Part shown: positions 52,256-64,000 of the stretch, in pieces
Layout: the number at the start of each line of letters is the position of its first letter
How positions within the stretch are numbered: the first letter of the stretch is position 1
NCBI GenBank assembly: GCA_037975125.1
Contig: CM075856.1
Span: 5,305,106-5,369,105 of the forward strand
Length of the DNA stretch: 64,000 nt
Reading direction: 5' to 3'
From: Latrodectus hesperus
Lineage: Eukaryota > Arthropoda > Arachnida > Araneae > Theridiidae
The notes under the pieces: generated by a model
The model's database searches: none
What the model was told of the DNA's origin: nothing
What the model saw: only the letters and a program-made list of their open reading frames with translations
Translations under genes and position numbers: made by a program

Positions 52256-55200
52256 TTAAAAAGACTTCTTTATTACTGTACAGGAACACGAATCATCAGG
52301 ATTGCTAGGTATTGAAGCAAGTCGAAAGTTTTGGAAAAACTGTCTACTTCCTGCTTCAGTACCGTAGCTAGCACAATAGGCGCCTGGGTACAATAACAAT
52401 TTTGGCCCTCCATCTGAAAATAACAATAATATATTATATTGAATAAACATGTAATAAGAGTATAATGCAAATAACAATAGCAAAATATCTACTTAATAAA
52501 ATCTGAAATATAGATAATTTTAAAGGCTCAGGTTGTACTTCTAAATATGGGATAAAAAAATCTAGTAAAAATCTTAATTAGAATAGGATTCGGAAATGCA
52601 TCAGTAGAAATCAAACTAACAAAACTTTAGAATTAGTCAAAGATTGTGTTAGAAAACCATTTTTCTGAGATTCAATTATATTAGTCATGTGTTTCGAGAC
52701 AGAGTGCAAATTTGATGAGTTCAAATGTAAAACATCTGTCAAACTGTAATTTTAAGTGTTATAGCAGTCTAATGAAAATAAGTAAATTTAAAGCAAATAT
52801 AAATACATTCCTTTTTATAATATGGGTTTAATTTGTTTTGACATGGAAGTGTTTTTATAAATTCTAATAATCTAAATTGCTCTCTTTTTCCAGACCTTTT
52901 AATTAATAAAATATAAAAGATATCTATAAGAACTAGTTAATATTCACACACACACATAATTTAAACTTCTGTATTGTTTAAATAAAATTTTTTACTGAAA
53001 TAACAATCTTGACTTTAATTTACTTTTAGTAATTTTGATCATTTTGTATTTTTGAATACCTTTTAAGTCAGATATATATAACTTATACTATTATATAATA
53101 TATGGGTCTTATAATATTTACTGAAATTAAAGTACAAAAAAAATCACAATTATATAAGAATTTAAAGAATTTAAAAATTTTTTATGTTAAACTGAGAGAT
53201 TATTGCATGTTTTTTTCTAATTTATCATGTAGATGTATGTTTTTGGAACTTATGACATTTCTCATCACGAATTGGGGATTATACATATATTTACAGGATT
53301 AACCATATCACATTTACCGAGTTTAGTGGAGATTTTGTATAATGTAAATAAAGACTTTATTTACATAAAACTATATCTAGCTCAGAGTGCTGTCAGTTCT
53401 TCTTTCCTATTAAATCAAAATTGCATTAACGTTTGACAATTCATATTTGACAGTTTGATAGTTTTTGTTCCTGATTTTATCTAATGCGCAGCAATTTTCA
53501 TCCAAAAAATCCAATGTACATGTAAATTTGACGAGAAGGTTTCTTAAAGTTTTAGGTACTGTGGGAACAATATTTCCACTTAACTTATCTCTCTTAAGTA
53601 TTACTATATTGATGTTGTATTCCACACTGATGATTTATCACTTTTATATTCATGATTTCTTCTTCTCATTCAATGATGGACCAAAAGTTAAGTAATATTT
53701 GTGACTGTAATATGGAACTAGAGTAAATTGTCTTGTATTTACAAAGAAATTACAGTTTATTAAGTTGTAATCATTATTTAACAATAATAATGATAGTGAT
53801 AATATATAAAGATTTTATATTGATTATTAAAATATATATGAGATATGCCAAAATAGGTATTCACAAATTTTCCTGGTGCTTGTTTACCAGACTAGTGAAC
53901 AAGTTTTGGGCAAAAAGTTATTTCTACAAAGGCATTACTTTCTTTTCCTTAATATTGTTGGTTTATTGTTAGGAATTAGCCAAAATACACCACTAGAGCA
54001 ATATGGTTAATTGTGCAGAAAACAGGAAGGAATAGTGTGAAAAGTATAGCTTTATTTAAAAGCCAACTAAATGATTTAAGTGAAAGGATGTTCCTTGAGA
54101 ATGTGATATTATTTAAACTGATCCTATATACTCTTCAACAGGTGTAAGTGCACTGTAAAATTGGCTGGTTGCCGACTTGAATTTTATTGACTAGTTATGA
54201 CTTGGATTCAATTAGACCATGAGGAAAAAAATTTCTATATAAATTTTTTTCATCATGTTCTAACTGATTAATTTACTCAGTTTGTAAAAAAAAAAAAAAA
54301 AAAAAAAAAATTTGCACAACTTTGTAAATTAACTTTTCTTAAAACTGTTAGTTTTCTAAGTTTAAAAGACCTCCATCATTTTATTCATGAAGAAGAGTAT
54401 GAGATTATAGATAAAATTATAAATTTCATATGTCTTTACTATTTACAAGAGCCTAAGTAAATTATAAAAATTAAGCTTTGAGCTGAAATTATAGATTCAA
54501 AGAATTTTTTTTTATTAGTCACTATTGATGTAGTATTATACTACAAAATCTTTTATTTAATTAAAATAGTTTTTCTATTTGTGTGTAATATTCATTAATG
54601 CTTCTCAACGTTTATGGTGAACATCACATTCTGGGTGAACTCATATGTTTTAAAAATTAAGATCATTAGTTGTGTATATATATAAAATAGGTATAGAGTC
54701 ATTATAAATATTCACAATGATCTCTTTGTATTATAAAATATCAGAAAGAACTCCCACTATGATTATTATTTTTTATCTGTCTTATTCTGAAAAAGAATGA
54801 GAAACCTATATGAACTTTTAATCCTTGGAAGTGTTGACATACATGAATTTTTCTTTTAATTTGGTTAATTTATATTACAGTTTGCAAAATGTAAAGTGGA
54901 GCATATTTTTTTATTTTATGACTTAAGCATTTTGAAATTTAATATTCACTACTTGTAATTGCTTAATATCTAATTTTCATATAAAGTATTTTTAAATTCA
55001 TATAATTGCAAAAGCAATTTTACACGAATATGTAATTCTGGTAAAGTCCTAGGATTCTGTGCAGGTTTGGTGCAATTTTCAGTTTTCATGCCAAGCACTA
55101 CACAGTTATCTCGCCAGCTTAAATTACGTCACTTCAAGCAATATCCAACATTCATAACCCTGATTGTTCTCAGACTTGAACTTTGGATATGGCTGTCTCA

Positions 55201-55811
55201 CACCTTTTTAAATTTCAAATATAAAAATTTTAAGTACTTCATTATAATTACTACAGAAGTATTAAAATGCTAATAAATAGAAACTAATTTCACAAAGATT
55301 ACATAATAAAAAACAAATATATTTGTTTTTTATTACATAATCAAACTAAATATCAGGCAGTCTACAACAGATGAAAACCAGTCTATGAAACTTGATCAGT
55401 AACGTTAATAATAAGCATTTTTATGAAAACTGACATTTTATTTAACCTGGCAATAAAACTAAATCTATTATGTAAATAAAACAAATTTTTATAAAAATAT
55501 TGAATTTTAACTAACCAGGTAGTGACACCTATCTTAAAAAAACTTCATTGTAGTGCAATCTAGCTCTGAATTGAACTAGGCAATAAAGCTAAATCTATAA
55601 TGTAAACATGTTGAATAAATCTGAATACATATATATGAAATAGTTATAGACAATACTTAATATATAACACAACATTACATACAACAGCAATATCAATTAA
55701 ATACATAAAATAAAATACCTAATCTTTGCTTGTAGAATCATTGGCACCTGTTGGACAATAGATAGATTTTATGGCTTCCAAAAATTCTGCCATATTCTTG
55801 GAATGATTACA
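52256..55811 (-). CDS. Candidate minus-strand gene, last two exons, unknown protein
   Basis: Exon A (55811-55748, after GACAG, before GTGCC) encodes CNHSKNMAEFLEAIKSIYCP plus T. Exon B (52413-52256, after TTTTCAG) encodes GGPKLLLYPGAYCASYGTEA onward to CSCTVIKKSF and TAA. The two join in phase 1 across a 3.3 kb intron. Both peptides look like genuine protein and stand out in base composition. A third patch at 55207-55124 (VRQPYPKFKSENNQGYECWI and on to a stop) would also join exon A in the same phase, so it could be an alternative last exon. Reading through exon A reaches a stop at 55719. I do not recognise the family. Upstream exons were not found. Confidence 0.45.
53410..53625 (-). other. 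Weak protein-like open stretch
   Basis: Minus-strand codons read IVPTVPKTLRNLLVKFTCTL and ENCCALDKIRNKNYQTVKYE. The composition is more protein-like than random AT-rich DNA, but stops precede it and no splice sites frame it clearly. It may be a relic exon within the intron of the candidate gene. Confidence 0.2.
54286..54310. repeat. A25 homopolymer
   Basis: This is an unbroken run of 25 adenines with no recognisable retroelement body beside it. Confidence 0.95.
55305..55334. repeat. 30-bp perfect palindrome
   Basis: The sequence from 55305 to 55334 is exactly self-complementary (AATAAAAAACAAATA against its mirror). It is AT-only apart from one C and one G, so its significance is uncertain. 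Confidence 0.8.
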
Positions 55812-58800
55812 CTGTCACATACTCTGTAAGGAAAATAATTATTCAAAATAATTGAAACAATGTGAAGATAAATTTAATTTATTTTATGAACTTTGAAATT
55901 AAGTTTTATTTAAGAAACTTAAAATAAAAAATTCACTGTTAACTAATATTCAAAGGAATATAACTTAAAAAAATGAAATTCAGAATGTAGACATGAAATT
56001 ATTTTTTCAAAAATTTTAATTGTAATTAAATAAAAGCAAATTACTAATCACATGTTTCAAGAGTTACTAGCATACAAAAGAAATTTTGTGCATGTACACA
56101 ATTGCATTGTCATACAAATGCAAGAAAACATTCTGACGCTGTAAACCAGTTTGATGCATTTCATCACTGCACTGGCATCTGGGAATCTAATAATCTTTAT
56201 TATTATTATCTGTGAAAAGATTCATATTTTCTTTGTAGCTGTAAATATTTAAGAAAGATAAAATGTTCACAAATAAATTTCACAGATTTATTTGCTTTTT
56301 ATGATATACTGATAAAAGCTTTAATTTTTTTTTCCATTTATTTTCTCCATCATAGATTATTACCCTGAAAACATGTTTTCTATCAGTAAAATGTTGGTAT
56401 ATTTTAATAAGCTCTGAAATTTTACTGGTTTAAATTATGATCAAAAGGCCAAAATGAAAACATTAATATAGTTACTTTTGTATTGCTTTGGGGTCAGTGC
56501 TAAAATAAAAGTTACATAAAACTTATGTAACATTTTAAAATTTTAACAACTACATCAATTTTTCACTCAAAGGCACCTTTTTGCTTGTTGAAGATAAGGA
56601 AAATTTTTATCAAAACCTCAAAAGTCATTGTGATTAACTATTACTCTTTGTATATATTTGAGTATTTTTGTAGCATTTAATATAGAGAGTTTACAATGAA
56701 TATTAAATTGTTATAATTATGTTTAAAAGTTGATTATTTAAAACTTTGCATGAGTTTAGAACAATTCTTTAAAACTAATTTAGTATTTTAAAGCCGAATT
56801 AAAATTGTGTTGTTGATCAAAAATCACTCCTGATTTATTAATAACCTAAGCTCTATTTGTAAAATGATATGAATTACGTGACTATAAAGTAACTACTTTA
56901 TTTATATCAAAATTATAAATATTTAGTCAAACTACCATAAATCAGTTATAACTATATTTGTCATCAAGCTCATAATTCATTTATTTTATAAATAATTGAT
57001 TAAAAAATTTTAAAAATCTTTTCTGAAGTATTCTGTAACTTAGTTTTTGCTTCAGTTAGAAAAAATTATATATTTGAAATTAGAAATGATCAATATAAGA
57101 AAGTATGCAATTAAATGTGTTTTCATTTTTGCTTTAAATTTATTCTGATGCTTTAACTATTTCCAGAGAACTCTTAAATTGTGTATATAAAGGACATTTG
57201 AGGATACTTTTGCTGGACATGGGGTATTTTTTAGTAAAAGGAAGATTAAGTAGGAGAAAATAGCGATCACTTTTTTTGTTTGTATAATAAAATTAGATCC
57301 CACTTAGGAAGAGCCCTGGAAAATCATATTTTTGCAACATAGAATGCCACTTTGAGCAAGTTTAATGGGTACATATACTTGAACAAACACACATACATAT
57401 TACTTAAATATGCCTTAAAATAGAAAATTTTATTGTTCAGAATGTATTTTCTAATGTTTCTAAACTATAGTTCAGTTTTAAAATAAAATACATTCATTAC
57501 AGATCTATGATTCCTCTCTAATTTAGCATTTTTGGGCTTTATATGATCTGCACTTCAACTAATGCCAACTGTGGGAAAAGCAGAGGAAAAATTATATGCA
57601 AAAGTATCATTTTTTAATCAGCTAACATAGAACTAAGAATGAATTTTCACTTTATTTTATTGAGTTAAAAATGCCAAAATTAAAAAGAATCAGATAATGT
57701 AAATTGGATTAATTAAATTAGTTATATTAATTAAATTTCTTTTTAATTTAGAAATTATAATTGACATTTTAGATCATCTTTCACTGTTGTGTGAACTTCC
57801 AAGTAAAAAAAATGACTTGTTAATAAAGACAAAATTATTGGTAAAAGATACCATTGAATAAACTTGAATAACTTTCAAAATTAAATCAAGTATGAAATTG
57901 AGGCTGAAAGTGTAACATTCAAAGTAACTCTTCTGTGGCTATACATAAAATAGAATAACAGTATTAACTTTAAAAACTAATAATAAATTTCACAGGTATT
58001 AGCATTCTAAAAGAATCCGCAAACATTACAACCATTTAAAATTTCTCTTCTTTCAGAACTGAAAGAAATATAATTTAAAATTCAGTCTTTAAACTAGTTC
58101 ATAGAATAGCTTGATATGGGAAAACTATGAAACTAAACTATTGATTAGGTTCAGATGTAATGCAAAGTATATTTGTAACTATTATCTACATTTTTTAAAA
58201 TACTAAGAAGTAAGCTAAAATGTGTTTTATGTAACTGACCCAGATAAATTAACATGTTTATTATAGTAATTTTAAGCTTTACTATACTAGAGGAAATTTG
58301 CCTCAACATCCTCTGCTAAAGATATATCATTTGTAAGGACTGGTAAATTATTTTGCAATTTTAAATTCAAATGGGTCTAATAAATATTGTTTTCTCATAA
58401 TTTATAGGGAATATTTTTAATATGTGAGTGAGAGCCAGGAAGTTTAAAAATTATATAAAAATATTTTTATAATTATTATTTGTGGTGAAATTTTAAATTG
58501 GTAAAAAGAGTTAAACAAGTCACACTATTGCTTAAAATCTCATACTTTTGTTTGTGTGAATAATTTTCTTCTTACAATTGATTAATGTATAATTTAAACG
58601 ATTTTGTGTAAAGTATTTGGAATGAGGTATCGGCATTATGATAATTTAGCATATAATTATTTGTATTAAATCTGTGATTTTTATAACTTAAAATGATAAT
58701 GTAGAACTGTGGAAATGGGAAGTCTTTTAAAGTTTTGACTTCTAAAATTTTTTGTAACCTCTAATCAACATCGGCAAAGTTTATTTAAATGGGTTATTCA

Positions 58801-59776
58801 AGTATTGTATAAAACTCAAAGATTGTTGTTATTTTTATCCTTGTTTATTCAGCTTTACATTTATTAATGTCTATGTAATAAATAATGATAAATATAGCAA
58901 TACATAAAGTGTTCAGTAACAATTTTAATATGATCATTTTTATAATGTTTCTGGCTGGCAACCAGAGAAATGAGTATAGATTTGAAGAGTTTTAGCAAAA
59001 TTAGTGATAGTTGGGGATTATGGATATATTACTGATATTAACCTTGGTAAAACTATAACTTTTAATTGTGCTGAAGTTCTAGTTATAGTTTGATTGATAT
59101 GGAATTAACATAATTGATGTTAATTTTATCAGAACATTTCTTTTTGGTTAATAAATCATTAGTTATATTACATTCTTAAAATCTACATTTTTTAATTAAT
59201 TTTTAAATTTTAATTTCCAAGTAAATGTAAAATTAATGTTAAGTAATTAAATGAATTAAAAATTGAAATAAGAAAACATTTGGTATACTTGCTTTATTTA
59301 AACACATGAAAAATGTTACAGTAGCACTTTTTCTATAATTAGCACGTATGTCTTATACTTAATTATTGCTTAAAAGTAAAATAAGTAATTTATTAAAATT
59401 TCTAGTCCAGTGAATGAAAATATGTTGATAATATGGGATATTTTTTTAATGCCTTTTTATAAATAAAGTAACATCAGTGTCTCATTATTTTAATTTGTAC
59501 TAGCTGATGTCTATAATTTGCTTCAATGTTCCATAGTTTAATGTTTTTTATATTTTTTTTAGATGTCTGAGATCTTGACACTTGTTTATCTTGCTGTTCT
59601 AAAGCCAGTGGTGATTGGTGATAAATATGCCTGCGAAAATAATTTTTTATGAAAAAAAAATTTATTTATGAAGAAATTTGATTTTACAAAATTGAAAACA
59701 TTTTTATTTTTGAATATAATAACTTATTGTGCTTTTAGAAGTTACACCTAATTTATTGATTCGTTTTTTAATTGTT
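55812..59776. other. No gene seen
   Basis: This is AT-rich. An acceptor-like TTTTTTTTAG at 59565-59574 precedes ATGTCTGAGATCTTGAC and about 26 open codons (to 59650). That could be a short 5' exon of the zinc-finger gene, but no donor fits well. Confidence 0.4.
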
Positions 59777-60253
59777 ATGAATAAAATGGAAGCTAAACAT
59801 GATTTCTATGAGAAAACTTCGAACGTAAAGTATTATACTTGTGAAATTTGTAATAGTAGTTTCACTATCAAAAGCAGTCTTAAAACTCATTACCTTATTC
59901 ACACTAAAGAAAGACCCCATGCTTGTAAAGTATGCAATAAACGTTTCGGTAAAAGAAGTAATCTTATAGTACATTATCGTATTCATACAAATGAGAAACC
60001 TTTTCAGTGCAATATATGTAATAAATGCTTTAGTGCAAGATACAATCTTAAAATTCATTTCTTGACTCATGTCAGAGAAAAGCCTCATGAATGTCAAGTA
60101 TGTCACAAAACTTTCTTACAGAAATGTCACTTAAAGAGACACTTTCGTACTCATACCAATGAAAAGCCATATGTCTGTGATGTTTGCACTACTGCCTTCA
60201 GTCGTAAGGAAACTCTCAAGACACATCTTCAAATTCATTCAAGAAAAAAATGA
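59777..60253 (+). CDS. C2H2 zinc-finger protein, five fingers
   Basis: The frame has 158 codons from ATG 59777 (MNKMEAKHDF) to TGA. Five classical fingers, C-x2-C-x12-H-x3-H, follow one another: CEIC...HYLIH, CKVC...HYRIH, CNIC...HFLTH, CQVC...HFRTH and CDVC...HLQIH. They are joined by linkers close to TGEKP (TKERPHA, TNEKPFQ, VREKPHE, TNEKPYV). Such proteins bind DNA in the nucleus, usually as regulators. The frame is open upstream, and an acceptor-like GCTTTTAG ends at 59738, so this may be the last exon of a longer gene; I chose the first ATG. There is no effector domain. AATAAA near 60540 could serve the transcript end. Arthropod genomes carry many such genes, so no ortholog is named. Confidence 0.85.
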   Translation: MNKMEAKHDFYEKTSNVKYYTCEICNSSFTIKSSLKTHYLIHTKERPHACKVCNKRFGKRSNLIVHYRIHTNEKPFQCNICNKCFSARYNLKIHFLTHVREKPHECQVCHKTFLQKCHLKRHFRTHTNEKPYVCDVCTTAFSRKETLKTHLQIHSRKK

Positions 60254-61690
60254 TGATTATGTACTGCTTACATGAAAGAAGTCAAAAGAAAAGGGACTAC
60301 CTTTTTAAATATAAACTGTTGATATATTTGAAATTTGACATCACATATTTGCACACATATATTTTATGTATGGATGCCCTGTATAGTTTCTTGAACTATT
60401 AAATCATAACTTTTATACATGCTACATTTGAAATGAAAATTTATTTTTCAAATTGCAAAATGTAATGTCTATTTTCTTTATACTTTACTAGTAGAAAAAT
60501 AATTTCCATGATTACATATAAAGTAAGTTTGTAAACAAAAATAAACATTGTTTGAAATATACAGTTGTAAGTTTGCAAGTATGGTTTTCTTTATGTCATT
60601 GCACATATTAAATATAAAATTCAGTTTTTTATGGAAAATTTGTGAAATGCGTATCAAATTATTAAAAAAGAGCTGAATATGCTCCTGGACTGTAAAAAGT
60701 CAAAACTGTAAATAAAAACTGAAATTTAGAAAAACTGACGAAAAAATATTCGTGATTTGTTTTGAGAATGATTTTCTTGTAAGTTATTTAAATTTGCTTA
60801 CAATTTTCTCTATTACTATTAGGAAGACATGATAGCAATTATTTTTTGCTTTGTGTTCAGGTTTCTTTTTTAATTTTGGGAAAATTATTTAGTAATTTTT
60901 ATCCTTTATAAATATACTTTCATTAGGGTTTATCAAGGTATGTAAATTGTTTCTATTATTTGTGATCATGCTCGTTTAGCATTAGTAAAGCAAAATATTT
61001 GTAAAATTGTATTCCTTTCATTTTTTTCTTTTTGCATTCTTTTACATTTATGTGTTTGTTTTATAATTGATTTGTTTTTATATATTTTGGGTTATGGTTT
61101 ACTTATGTTTTTTTAATATTAGTTATTCTGATTTTTATGTTTTACTGCATTTTGCTATTAATATTTTTTAAATAAAAGGATACTTCTCTTCAAAATAAAT
61201 ATTTAAGTATAACAGTTCAAATGCCTTTAGAGAATTTTTTTAATCTACAATTGCATTTCTTTGTATCGAGGCTGTTGTATATTGATGTCACTTTTTAACT
61301 ATCAATGTAAGGAATTATGAAAAGATACTTGTTTGTTAATTCTTTAATAAAGAAATTATTTATATTCTTTATTTCTATTGTATCCAGTTTTTAAATGAAG
61401 TATATGTATTAAAATCACTGACTATAACAAACTTACTAAAAACAAATATTATATAAAGACTTGATTTAATTTCAATTTGGATGAAGAGGCATACTTTTAT
61501 AATTAATTTTTATTTCCATCTAGGTAAACATGTTTTTAGTACTTAATTGCAGTTTGCTATATATATATATCCAGATATAGTATTGAATACATAAAATTGA
61601 AATTCCACCTGAATGCTATTGGTTTGATCTCGACTATTAAATAAAGCGAAATACATATTTTGGATTTTGCTTTAAGAATAAACAATTATT
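60254..61690. other. Probable 3' UTR then gene-free DNA
   Basis: Following the zinc-finger stop there is AT-rich sequence with AATAAA at about 60540 and again near 61345. No other gene is seen. Confidence 0.45.
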
Positions 61691-62640
61691 GAGGTGAGTG
61701 AGTAGGAATTTGCCAAGGTTTTTTTTTTTCTCCTCCTTTCTATCTTGCCACACACTTGAATACAGCCCAAACACGATAAGCTTTCCGAGAGTTTCCCCAC
61801 CCATCAGAAAGTTTACCTTTTGGTAAACACAGGTATCCCAGTCCCAAAGTATCCTATGATCTCTCCTCTTCTGCTTTTACTCTTTTTTCTCCCTCGTTGT
61901 GGTTGGAAATTGAGGACTCCTTGAGTAGCTATCGCTGCTATGTTGCTATTATCTTCTCTTGGGCACTAAATCACCCACATGTGTGCCGCGCGTGGAGACC
62001 AGTGTCAAGGTAATTGAGGCCCCCAGAGACCAACACATTACTTTGGCCTCTGCTTCAGATAAATAAGACGTGTGCTGATGTCCTCAGCAAACGATTGGTA
62101 CATCTACTGGATGACTCGTTAAAAGTGAAGGCCACCTCAGGGATGTACTGTAAGCGTATAGGACCTGGATGGTAATGGTGCAGCTCGTCTGCATCACTGT
62201 TGGACTCGATGATGCTGTCGGACCGCGAAATTTTAATATATATATATATAATACATGGTAAAACGAGAATTATTTCTCTCGCTGGAGTAACATTTGTATA
62301 TGAATAATGCAAAATTTTTTTGGATAAAAGAACTGAAGGCATCATTTCGTCGGTATATCCTTTCCTTAGTTCTAAGGGAATATCTAGTTTTGTTTGGGAA
62401 GTTAGGAAAGTACGCTGTAGTGAGTTTCTAATAGGGGTCGCATCAGAAAAGCAAGTAGCCGTAATTGAAAATATGAAATTACTGGCCAACATGTAAGTTA
62501 GTCTCTTCTCATGAAAGTCTAAATTTTTGTCGTGGTGTTGTATCATCCAGTGATTTGTTGAATACGCTGACAGATGCGATTCTGGAGAACCTGCTGAATC
62601 AGAAGGTCTGGTGTTGAACTCATCGCAGTCAGAAGATATG
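61691..62640. other. G+C-richer block, probably retroelement, unassigned
   Basis: The block starts after a pyrimidine run (TTTTTTTTTTCTCCTCC near 61719). It is much richer in G+C than the background and has protein-like peptides on the minus strand (for example HHYHPGPIRLQYIPEVAF). It adjoins LINE endonuclease sequence, so it may be the 5' part of that LINE, but I could not match it to a known domain. Confidence 0.35.
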
Positions 62641-62654
62641 GTGTGTATATCACA

Positions 62655-62960
62655 TTGAGATGTTTATTAGTGACAAATGTCTCTGTCACAGTTGTCACTA
62701 ATAAACTGCTCTATGTGACGACCGCGAGAATTAGTATTATTAGTTCCTCACAAAAAGTTATGGCTGATAGAGTCATCGAGTAACAAAAATGGTGCATCCA
62801 GCTGATCAACTAATGCATCGAGTTTCTCTTGGCGGATGCCATTATGTGATGGTAAATATAAACTACAAACTATAATCAAGCGTGTTCTGTGAATTTTCAC
62901 AGCTACAGGCTGTAAAGTAGTATGTATTAGACAGAGCTGTGAAAGTACGTCTTCTCGTCG
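62655..62960 (-). pseudogene. LINE endonuclease fragment, inverted
   Basis: On the minus strand one frame reads TTLQPVAVKIHRTRLIIVCS then LYLPSHNGIRQEKLDALVDQ and LDAPFLLLDD, a Jockey-type endonuclease core. After a frame change it continues NTNSRGRHIEQFISDN. It lies head to head with endonuclease codons on the plus strand further right. Confidence 0.75.
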
Positions 62961-62984
62961 GTATTAATCAGACAGATTTAAATT

Positions 62985-63560
62985 TAACAATTGGAGATGA
63001 TCAATACAAGAGTGATCATTTTCCTCTTGTCATCTCCTAGACTTGTGGTGTACAATTGGGAGGATTAGACGGTGTTTTTACAATTGGCAGTTGTTGATAA
63101 TGAAAGGGCCTTGATTAAAGATGTTAATAATGTCGATTCTAAAGTCACTGAAACATATCAACGCAGCTGGTGCTTCAATACCCAAGAATTCTCCTACATC
63201 ACAAAGGCGTTGCAAGCTTTGGTGGAATAATGAATGTCAAAACACCTATTAGAAACAGGAAATTGTTGGGAATATTTCGGAGATACCCCACCACGGAAAA
63301 TCTCATCTTTAAGAAAGCATTAGCTCGCCGTCAAAGTCAAAAGGGATCTTTTGGTCTCGCTATGTTACTTTAATAACTTCTTCTACATTCAGTAAGCAGT
63401 TCTAGAGGAAAGTGAAAGAAGCCATTGAAATTTATAAGGAATTTTCCATTCCTATATTGAAAACCGGAGCTGCTGTATATTCTTATCCTAAGGCTCGCCG
63501 CAAAGTACAAGCGAATTCGTCGGTGAAACCTAGCCCCGGTAATTCACACTAAATTCTCCG
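62985..63560 (+). pseudogene. LINE ORF2 fragment: endonuclease end and linker
   Basis: Plus-strand frames read GDDQYKSDHFPLVIS (end of the endonuclease, with the SDH motif). They then read NAAGASIPKNSPTSQRRCKL and WWNNECQ, then a WRKV-like segment (KVKEAIEIYKEFSIPILKTG). This is the linker before reverse transcriptase in Jockey-type LINEs. Several frame changes and stops are present. Reverse transcriptase itself is missing. Confidence 0.72.
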
Positions 63561-63690
63561 AGAAGAAGCTATGACATCTTTCTTGTAATTAACCAATGTA
63601 ACTGTTTACATCATATTGCATTCTGATTTACGTTTTGACTGATGGGCAATATAAGTTTTGTGAAATCATGTTTGTTTATTTATCGAAACA

Positions 63691-63691
<1 letters not shown>

Positions 63692-63737
<46 letters not shown>
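63692..63737. repeat. TA microsatellite
   Basis: This is a run of about 22 TA units. The sequence on either side to the window end shows no gene. Confidence 0.95.
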
Positions 63738-63738
<1 letters not shown>

Positions 63739-64000
63739 AAACTCAGAATGCGTAATTTCTTGACATATTTTTATATTTTGATAGTTTTCTATATTAAAAA
63801 AATTATCGTGTCATTCAATAAAACTAGTGTATATTTCATTTTCTAAATGTAGTCAAACTCATTGAATTGCATCATTGCTTTAAACATAATAATATATTTT
63901 TAAAATAAATATTTGAGATAATTCTTTATAGTAACTATAAATCTTTAAATACAATAACTATAAGTCTTTAAATAAATGGTAAGCAAATTATGTTCACAAT

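Noticed and set aside
62055..62546. 163-codon frame on the minus strand
   Set aside because: It spans an AT microsatellite and degenerate retroelement sequence. No domain is recognisable, so it is not called a gene.

Overview
The window is AT-rich (roughly a quarter to a third G+C by eye), intron-bearing eukaryotic DNA dominated by nested transposable elements. The element set (a Ty3/gypsy element with a CsRn1-type CHCC Gag and a tRNA-Trp-like primer site, PIF/Harbinger with a MADF partner gene, P-like elements with THAP transposases, Jockey-like LINEs, tRNA-derived SINEs) points to an arthropod. A spider or other arachnid is my best guess, but this is inference and no host gene here fixes the species.

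Left part (1-26 kb). About 2.5 kb at the left edge (1-2525) is repeated in inverted orientation at 11301-11531 plus 23178-25387. Each copy carries the same possible 31-codon exon. The roughly 8.8 kb spacer holds two hAT transposase remnants and two striking perfect-looking hairpins (4364-4436, 6888-6990), and is otherwise low-complexity DNA. The right-hand arm was split by a Ty3/gypsy retrotransposon (LTRs 304 bp, target duplication AGATT). Its 3' LTR was then split by a 6.5 kb PIF/Harbinger transposon (16479-22960, target duplication TAC). The Harbinger element carries an apparently unbroken four-exon transposase on the plus strand and a four-exon MADF gene with one frameshift on the minus strand. 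The Ty3 pol is broken by one frameshift and two stops, but gag ends in a textbook -1 frameshift signal.

Middle part (26-48 kb). This holds an LTR-like remnant with a primer-site-like motif (26.4-27.2 kb); a 3.9 kb P-like element with 31-bp terminal inverted repeats and a THAP transposase (28266-32150); possible relict exons (34.0-34.9 kb); and a Jockey-like LINE on the minus strand (35.0-38.7 kb) interrupted by a tRNA-derived SINE with a 9-bp target duplication. A second, 8.2 kb P-like element follows (39068-47223). It has 15-bp terminal repeats, subterminal GACGTC-rich arrays, a decayed THAP transposase whose 3' end is tandemly duplicated, and a possible extra exon. A truncated SINE abuts its right end.

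Right part (48-64 kb). This is mostly quiet AT-rich DNA. It has a possible promoter-like patch near 48 kb, two or three phase-compatible candidate exons of an unrecognised minus-strand gene (52.2-55.8 kb), one compact five-finger C2H2 zinc-finger coding exon (59777-60253, plus), and a rearranged LINE fragment near the right edge with coding on both strands.

The genes do not form a shared pathway. The interest lies in the order of insertions, in the nearly complete Harbinger two-gene system, and in the two P-like elements.
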